Shown one piece after another: positions 59,344-64,000 of a stretch of 64,000 nt of DNA. The DNA is taken from contig NZ_LFBV01000005.1 of the NCBI RefSeq assembly GCF_001905345.1, forward strand, positions 248,001 to 312,000, in the 5' to 3' direction. The stretch comes from Streptomyces uncialis (lineage in GTDB: Bacteria; Actinomycetota; Actinomycetes; Streptomycetales; Streptomycetaceae). The number at the start of each line of letters is the position of its first letter. Position 1 is the first letter of the stretch. The notes under the pieces were generated by a model. That model saw only the letters and a list, made by a program, of their open reading frames with translations. It had not been told where the DNA came from and ran no database searches. Position numbers and translations under genes: made by a program.

Positions 59344-60020
59344 GGCGTCACCTGCCGGAGGTAGGTCGGTGCGGGGGCTGCGGGCGGGTTCTGCGGGGCG
59401 GCGGCCCGGGGGTCGGCGCCGGACACCGTCCCGGTGGCCCCCGCGCCGGACGGGGTGCCCGACGGGCTGCCGGACGGGGACGGCCCCGGGGTACCGGCGG
59501 ACGGGCTCCCGCCGGGGCCGGCGGACGGGGTGGGCGACGCGGTGGGTGAGGCGCCGGGGGACGGCGCGGCGGCGGACGGGGACGGCGGTGCGGTGGTGGG
59601 CGCCGGGGGCGCGGCGAGCCCCGGGCGCGGGGTCGCGGGGGCGCTCAGCGCGGTGGGCGAGGCGGCGCCGGGGACACCCCGTACGGTGCCGTCCGGGTCG
59701 AGGAAGGCGGGGTCGCCGCCGGGGACCATGCCGAGCTCCCGGGCCCGGCGCTGGAGGGCGTCCGGCGCGGCGTGGGCGTCCACGTCCCGCTGGAGGGCCT
59801 GTTCCTCGTCGGTCAGCTCGGTGGTCTCCAGCTTCAGCTCACGCAGCCGGAAGGAGCCCTCGTTCAGGGACGAGTTCAGCATCAGCAGGGTGATCAGTCC
59901 GCCGCCGAGCAGCAGCACCATCAGCAGGACGAAGGGGGTGCGGGCCGCCCGGCTCGGTCCGGCGGGCAGCAGCCGCGCCAGCCGCGCGGCCCGGCCGCGC
60001 AGCTTCGGTCCCTGGCTCAT
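59340..60020 (-). CDS. ftsL: FtsL-like divisome protein
   Basis: The protein has 226 residues from ATG 60020. A basic cytoplasmic start (GPKLRGRAARLARLLPAG) is followed by one membrane span (about 30-49) and a leucine-zipper-like coiled coil (NEGSFRLRELKLETTELTDEEQALQRDV, in part LRELKLETTELTDEEQALQR). A DALQRRARELGMVPGG segment is typical of septum-formation initiators. The last ~110 residues are Pro/Ser/Ala/Gly-rich, probably a wall-spanning disordered tail. It lies between rsmH and ftsI, its usual place in the dcw cluster. Confidence 0.88.
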   Translation of the reverse strand: MSQGPKLRGRAARLARLLPAGPSRAARTPFVLLMVLLLGGGLITLLMLNSSLNEGSFRLRELKLETTELTDEEQALQRDVDAHAAPDALQRRARELGMVPGGDPAFLDPDGTVRGVPGAASPTALSAPATPRPGLAAPPAPTTAPPSPSAAAPSPGASPTASPTPSAGPGGSPSAGTPGPSPSGSPSGTPSGAGATGTVSGADPRAAAPQNPPAAPAPTYLRQVTP

Positions 60021-60081
60021 GTGTCCCTCCCGGTGCGCGCCGGCGGTCCGCCCGCCCGGTCCGTCGTCCGGGGTCGGCGCG

Positions 60082-61155
60082 TCATCCCGCCTCGTCCGCG
60101 CGGACGCGTTCGACGCCGCGCAGCCGCGCGGGCGCGGCCCGGCGGTTCTCGGCGATCTCCTCCTCGGTGGGCAGCTCGGCGCCCCGGGTGAGCAGTCGCA
60201 GCCGCGGCTGGTAGCGCTCCGGGACGACGGGCAGCCCGGGGGGCGCGGTGTTCGCGGCGCCCGCCGCGAACACCTGCTTGACCAGGCGGTCCTCCAGCGA
60301 GTGGTACGACAGCACGGCGATCCGGCCGCCGACGGCGAGGGACGCGACCGCGGCCGGAACGGCCCGCTCCAGCACCGACAGCTCGCCGTTGACCTCGATC
60401 CGCAGTGCCTGGAAGGTGCGCTTGGCGGGGTTGCCGCCGGTGCGCTTGACGGCCTGCGGCAGCGCGGCGCGGATCAGCTCGACGAGCCGGGCGCTGTTGG
60501 TGAAGGGTTCCCTCGCGCGTTCGCGGACCACGGCGGAGACGATCCGCTTGGCCTGCTTCTCCTCGCCGTAGGCGCGCAGCACCCGGACGAGTTCGCCCGG
60601 CGGATAGGTGTTGAGGACCTCCGCCGCGCTGATCCCGGTCGTCTGGTCCATCCGCATGTCGAGCGGCGCGTCCTGGGCGTACGCGAAGCCGCGGTCCGCC
60701 TCGTCGAGCTGCATGGACGAGACACCGAGGTCGAACAGCACGCCCGTGGCCGCGGGGATCCCGAGCCGGTCGAGGACGTCGGGCAGCTCGTCGTACACGG
60801 CGTGCACCAGGGTGGCCCGGTCACCGAAGCGGGCCAGGCGCTCCCCGGACAGCCGCAGGGCCTCCTTGTCGCGGTCGAGGCCGATGAGCCGGACGCCGGG
60901 GAAGCGGGTGAGCAGCGCCTCGCTGTGGCCGCCGAGACCGAGGGTGCAGTCGACGACGACCGGGGGCGTGGCGCCGGCCGGGTCCAGGGCCGGGGCCAGC
61001 AGGTCCAGACAGCGCCGCAGCATCACGGGGACGTGCCGGGTGCCGGGGGGCGGTGGCCCGTCCTCGGCGGCGGGGGGCGGGTCGCCGTCCGGGTGCGGGG
61101 GCCGCTCCCGGGTGGCCTGGTCGGGATCGGGGATGTCCCCTTCGCGCCCGTGCAT
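60082..61155 (-). CDS. rsmH: 16S rRNA (cytosine-1402-N4)-methyltransferase
   Basis: The protein has 357 residues from ATG 61155 with GAGAGGG just upstream; a ~40-residue acidic, Pro-rich start precedes the core RHVPVMLRRCLDLLAP. The SAM-binding motif is VVDCTLGLGGHSEALL and GLDRDKEAL. FDLGVSSMQLDEADRGFAY and RTFQALRIEVNGEL are family signatures, as is VLSYHSLEDRLVK. It methylates C1402 in the 16S decoding centre. It is the first gene of the dcw run here; no mraZ precedes it. Confidence 0.96.
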   Translation of the reverse strand: MHGREGDIPDPDQATRERPPHPDGDPPPAAEDGPPPPGTRHVPVMLRRCLDLLAPALDPAGATPPVVVDCTLGLGGHSEALLTRFPGVRLIGLDRDKEALRLSGERLARFGDRATLVHAVYDELPDVLDRLGIPAATGVLFDLGVSSMQLDEADRGFAYAQDAPLDMRMDQTTGISAAEVLNTYPPGELVRVLRAYGEEKQAKRIVSAVVRERAREPFTNSARLVELIRAALPQAVKRTGGNPAKRTFQALRIEVNGELSVLERAVPAAVASLAVGGRIAVLSYHSLEDRLVKQVFAAGAANTAPPGLPVVPERYQPRLRLLTRGAELPTEEEIAENRRAAPARLRGVERVRADEAG

Positions 61156-61578
61156 GTGCCCTCTCAAGGATCCGGGCGCGGCGCACATACCGCCAGGGCC
61201 CCGCCCGCTCGTGAAGGGTGGACCACCGGCGCCGTCCCGGTCACCGGGGGCGCCGGCCGACCGGAGCGGGAGGAGGCCGAGCCGTACGTGGCGCTTCGCG
61301 CGCGCGGGGAGATCGTGCGGATCTCCGGTGACTGCCAGTCCAGCGGGGAGGGCTCGCGGCCTCCCGCTTCGCGTCACTTTAGTCCACGGTGTCGCCCGGT
61401 CAATCAACGCGCCTGCGCGTCGGGGGCATGGTTCGCACAAAGCCGCGAAACCGCCGGAGCCACCCGTTCGGCAGTGCCGGGTTCACGCTTGTGGGTTACC
61501 TCACAACAAGCCTCATTGACGTTCTTTGTCCCCTCTCCTGCCCTGCTGGGCGGCCCCGCGCGCACTACCGTCGGTGTC
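61156..61578. other. Divergent rsmH / carbonic anhydrase region
   Basis: 423 bp without a supported gene. It contains the dcw promoter (61376-61403) and, on the plus strand, the probable carbonic anhydrase promoter near 61566. TTACCTCACAACAAGCCTC (61496 on) is relatively AT-rich. Confidence 0.5.
61376..61403 (-). promoter_or_regulatory. Promoter of the dcw (rsmH-ftsL-ftsI-mur) run
   Basis: On the minus strand, TTGACC (61403-61398), a 16-nt spacer and TAAAGT (61381-61376) give a near-consensus sigma70-type promoter. The rsmH ATG is about 215 nt downstream, leaving a long 5' leader. Confidence 0.7.
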
Positions 61579-62127
61579 ATGACGACTTCCGCTCCCCTCC
61601 CGTCAGGCACCGAAGCCGCCATGAGTGCCGGTTCCACCGTCACCGACCGGCTCGTCGGCGCGAACAGCAGGTACGCGGCCGCCTTCTCCGATCCGGGGAT
61701 GGACGCCCGTCCCGTTCTCAAGGTCGCCGTCGTGGCGTGCATGGACGCCCGGCTCGACCTGCACGCCGCGCTCGGTCTGGAACTGGGCGACTGCCACACC
61801 ATCCGCAACGCGGGGGGTGTGGTCACCGACGACGTGATCCGTTCCCTCACCATCAGCCAGCGCGCGCTGGGCACCCGCAGCGTGGTCCTGATCCATCACA
61901 CCGGCTGCGGTCTGGAGAGCCTCACCGAGGACTTCCGCCACGAGCTGGAGATGGAGGTCGGCCAGCGTCCCGCGTGGGCGGTGGAGGCCTTCCGGGATGT
62001 CGAGCAGGACGTCCGGCAGTCGATGCAGCGGGTGCGGACCTCGCCGTTCCTGGTGGAGACCGGGGATGTGCGCGGCTTCGTCTTCGACGTCCGTACCGGT
62101 CTGCTGCGGGAGATCGACCCGGCGTGA
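61579..62127 (+). CDS. Beta-class carbonic anhydrase
   Basis: The protein has 182 residues from ATG 61579 (MTTSAPLPSGTEAAM); ATG 61621 is an alternative. It shows the beta-CA zinc ligands in VVACMDARLDL (Cys with the Asp-Arg dyad) and IHHTGCGLESL (His and Cys). GDCHTIRNAGGVVTDDVIRSL is also typical. It interconverts CO2 and bicarbonate. It is a short member, like mycobacterial Rv1284. TACCGT (61566-61571) ends 7 nt before the ATG, hinting at a leaderless promoter. Confidence 0.93.
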   Translation: MTTSAPLPSGTEAAMSAGSTVTDRLVGANSRYAAAFSDPGMDARPVLKVAVVACMDARLDLHAALGLELGDCHTIRNAGGVVTDDVIRSLTISQRALGTRSVVLIHHTGCGLESLTEDFRHELEMEVGQRPAWAVEAFRDVEQDVRQSMQRVRTSPFLVETGDVRGFVFDVRTGLLREIDPA

Positions 62128-62144
62128 GCCGCCCGGCGGGCGGC
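62128..62144 (+). terminator. Hairpin after the carbonic anhydrase gene
   Basis: GCCGCCC (62128-62134), loop GGC, GGGCGGC (62138-62144), starting directly after the TGA. Confidence 0.55.
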
Positions 62145-62534
62145 CCCTTCCGGTACGGAGCCGGGGCCGTCCGCCGCCTCCCACCCCGCGGGCACCCCCC
62201 TCATGGCCCCCTCCCCCCACCCCCCTTCCGGGTGCCTGACCGGCGGTCCCGGTGCCCCGCCGACCCGACCACGTGCCACGACACCGCCCCGGACGGCCTA
62301 GGCTGGGGCGCTCCGGTGCACCACGAAGCCGGTCACCCGGCGGCCAGTTGTCCACAGCCGAGTGACACGAACCGGTCACGGCGACAACAATGCGCGTACA
62401 TGGCACCGCGCTGAACGCCCGCCGAGTGGTGCCCGTGTTCCGGGGTGGGCCGGGCCGCAGCAACGCGCGCCGGTCCGGAAGTTGGGGAATGCCCGGCTCC
62501 GCGAGGGGCCAGGGGAAGGGCCGAGGAGGGCCGG
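62145..62534. other. Gap upstream of the MoxR gene
   Basis: About 390 bp without a supported ORF. It contains CCTAGGCTGGGG near 62298 and ACAACAATGCGCGTACATGG near 62385, either of which might include a -10 element for moxR transcription. No clear -35/-10 pair was found. Confidence 0.4.
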
Positions 62535-63572
62535 GTGACGACCTATGACGATCGAGCGAGCCTCACAGATCTGACCACCACAGCGGAGCAGGTCCGCAGG
62601 TCGGTGGAGGGTGTGATCGAGGGCAAGCCGGAGGTCGTACGGCTTTCGCTGACCGTGCTCCTCGCCGAGGGGCACCTGCTGATCGAAGATGTACCGGGCG
62701 TGGGGAAGACCATGCTCGCCAAGGCACTGGCGCGGTCCATCGACTGCTCGGTGCGCCGTATCCAGTTCACGCCCGATCTGCTGCCCTCGGACATCACCGG
62801 GGTGTCCATCTGGGATCAGCAGCAGCGGGACTTCGAGTTCAAACCGGGCGCGATCTTCGCGCAGATCGTGATCGGCGACGAGATCAACCGGGCCTCGCCG
62901 AAGACCCAGTCCGCCCTCCTGGAGTCCATGGAGGAGCGGCAGGTCACCATCGACGGCAACAGCTACGAACTGCCCAGCCCGTTCATGGTGGTGGCGACGC
63001 AGAACCCGGTCGAGATGGAGGGCACCTATCCGCTGCCCGAGGCGCAGCGCGACCGCTTCATGGCCCGGGTGTCGATCGGCTACCCGAGCGCGGACGCCGA
63101 GCTGGAGATGCTCGGGGTGCACGGCGGTGCCTCACCGCTCGACGACCTCCAGCCGGTGACGCACGCCGCCGACATCGTCAAGCTGATCGACGCGGTCCGC
63201 TCGGTCCATGTCGCGGACACCGTCCGCCGCTATGTGGTGGACCTGGTCTCCGCGACCCGCAGCCATCCCGATCTGCGGCTCGGGGCGTCGCCGCGCGCGT
63301 CGCTGCATCTGCTGCGCGCCTCGAAGGCCGCCGCCGCGCTCGCGGGCCGCGAGTACGCCCTGCCGGACGACGTGCAGGCGCTCGCCGCCCCGGTGCTCGC
63401 GCACCGGCTGCTGCCGACGGCCCAGGCCCAGCTGAACCGCCGGACGGCCGAGCAGGTCGTCCAGGACATCATCCAGCGCACCCCGGTCCCGGTCGCGCAG
63501 CCGCACGCCAACGGGCATCCCGGGCATGCCGCGACCTTCGGGGAGCGTCCGCCCGGCGTACGGAGGCTGTGA
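62535..63572 (+). CDS. MoxR family AAA+ ATPase
   Basis: The protein has 345 residues from GTG 62535, with GAGGAGGG 6 nt upstream. Walker A is IEDVPGVGKTMLAKALA and Walker B is IVIGDEINRASPKTQSALLE (in part VIGDEINRASPKTQS). VATQNPVEMEGTYPLPEAQRDRF (in part QNPVEMEGTYPLPEAQRDRF) is the MoxR sensor region. The C-terminal lid contains LGASPRASLHLLRASKAAA. MoxR ATPases act as chaperones, usually with a DUF58 partner, as encoded by the next gene, which overlaps this stop by one base. Target unknown. Confidence 0.95.
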   Translation: MTTYDDRASLTDLTTTAEQVRRSVEGVIEGKPEVVRLSLTVLLAEGHLLIEDVPGVGKTMLAKALARSIDCSVRRIQFTPDLLPSDITGVSIWDQQQRDFEFKPGAIFAQIVIGDEINRASPKTQSALLESMEERQVTIDGNSYELPSPFMVVATQNPVEMEGTYPLPEAQRDRFMARVSIGYPSADAELEMLGVHGGASPLDDLQPVTHAADIVKLIDAVRSVHVADTVRRYVVDLVSATRSHPDLRLGASPRASLHLLRASKAAAALAGREYALPDDVQALAAPVLAHRLLPTAQAQLNRRTAEQVVQDIIQRTPVPVAQPHANGHPGHAATFGERPPGVRRL

Positions 63573-64000
63573 TGACGGTCCCCGGTGATCCGTCCGGTCC
63601 GTATCCGGAGGACGGCCGGGGCGGCGTGCGCACCGCCCTCGCCGGGCTCACCACCCGCGGCCGGTCCTTCCTCGCCGCGGGGGTGGCCGCCGCGGTGTGC
63701 GCCTATGTGCTCGGGCAGAGCGATCTGCTGCGGGTGGGGCTGCTGCTGGCGGTGCTGCCGCTGGTGTGCGCGCTGGTGCTGTACCGCACGCGATACCGGG
63801 TGGCGGGCAGCCGCAGGCTCTCCCCCGGGCGGGTCCCGGCGGGGTCGGAGGCGCGGGTCCATCTGCGGGTGGAGAACGTGTCGCGGATGCCCACCGGCCT
63901 GCTGATGCTCCAGGACCGGGTGCCCTACGTCCTCGGTCCGCGGCCCCGTTTCGTCCTCGACCGGGTCGAGGCGGGCGGGCGCCGCGAGGTGTCGTACCGG
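63572..64000 (+). CDS. DUF58 domain protein (5' part, runs off window)
   Basis: ATG 63572 overlaps the moxR stop by 1 nt (TGATG), so the pair is co-translated. The first 143 residues are visible: a short Gly/Pro-rich start, two membrane spans (about 34-50 and 54-70: FLAAGVAAAVCAYVLG and LLLAVLPLVCALVLY), then a beta-rich extracytoplasmic-type part (AGSRRLSPGRVPAGSEARVHLRVENVSR, in part PAGSEARVHLRVENVS). This is the N-terminal layout of DUF58 proteins paired with MoxR. The DUF58 motif itself lies beyond the window edge. Confidence 0.9.
   Translation, partial: MTVPGDPSGPYPEDGRGGVRTALAGLTTRGRSFLAAGVAAAVCAYVLGQSDLLRVGLLLAVLPLVCALVLYRTRYRVAGSRRLSPGRVPAGSEARVHLRVENVSRMPTGLLMLQDRVPYVLGPRPRFVLDRVEAGGRREVSYR

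Noticed and set aside
56635..59364. 909-codon open frame on the plus strand across ftsI
   Set aside because: Antisense to ftsI; its repetitive GPVGAL/AVGAVLPLV end is the mirror of the ftsI tail duplication.
1..64000. CRISPR array, prophage, insertion sequence, tRNA or rRNA genes
   Set aside because: No regularly spaced direct repeats with unique spacers, no transposase or integrase, and no tRNA- or rRNA-like sequence was recognised. The repeats present are of the dispersed intergenic kind.

Overview
The window is high-GC actinobacterial DNA and almost certainly comes from a Streptomyces chromosome core. The evidence is strong third-position GC, frequent GTG starts with 4-nt start/stop overlaps, a bifunctional-type PriA in the his operon, a trpC-trpM-trpB-trpA block, a long DivIVA with a Q/M/G/P-rich linker, SepF, and a dcw cluster without ftsA, mraZ or murC. 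From memory the gene order matches the S. coelicolor stretch from lgt to mraW; no database was consulted.

Layout. (1) 1-9.5 kb, minus strand: 5' part of lgt, a membrane-anchored DsbA-like protein, then trpC-trpM-trpB-trpA. Beyond these are three small membrane proteins (DUF2752, HGxxPAAW, TIGR02234) and trpE. Two arrays of intergenic repeats lie at 1.5-1.9 kb and 6.5-7.2 kb. (2) 9.5-16.6 kb: hisI next to trpE, a plus-strand DinB/MDMPI-like gene, then hisD-hisC-hisB-(54-aa membrane protein)-hisH-priA-ridA-hisF. A perfect 17-bp palindrome lies upstream of hisD. (3) 17-26.5 kb: accessory genes, namely a repeat-rich membrane protein, a LON-domain protein, a YbaK-type deacylase, the 24-residue ribosomal protein bL37, an ABC-2 exporter pair and a NYN-domain protein. 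(4) 26.6-38 kb: dnaE, a DUF2252 protein, a membrane protein beside a second DsbA-like protein, MscS, an RluA-family pseudouridine synthase, lspA, and a lysine-rich DksA-like protein. (5) 38.3-41.8 kb: ileS behind a T-box leader. (6) 42.2-61.2 kb, minus strand: divIVA, yggT, sepF, yggS, pgeF, ftsZ, ftsQ, murG, ftsW, murD, mraY, murF, murE, ftsI, ftsL, rsmH. This is the division and wall cluster, apparently transcribed from a promoter upstream of rsmH plus one upstream of ftsZ. (7) 61.5-64 kb, plus strand: beta-carbonic anhydrase, a MoxR ATPase and the start of a DUF58 protein.

How the genes work together. Regions 1 and 2 supply Trp and His. PriA probably also does the TrpF step, since no trpF is present; trpD, trpG, hisG and hisE must lie elsewhere. 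RidA and YggS fit the PLP chemistry of TrpB and HisC. Region 6 makes lipid II (MurE, F, D, MraY, MurG), flips and polymerises it (FtsW, FtsI), and builds the Z ring (FtsZ, SepF, FtsQ, FtsL), with DivIVA for tip growth.

The least explained material is the two-module intergenic repeat family, the trio of membrane proteins among the trp genes, the tandem Trp codons and hairpins in trpM and its downstream gap, the palindrome upstream of hisD, and the 108-bp internal repeat in ftsI.
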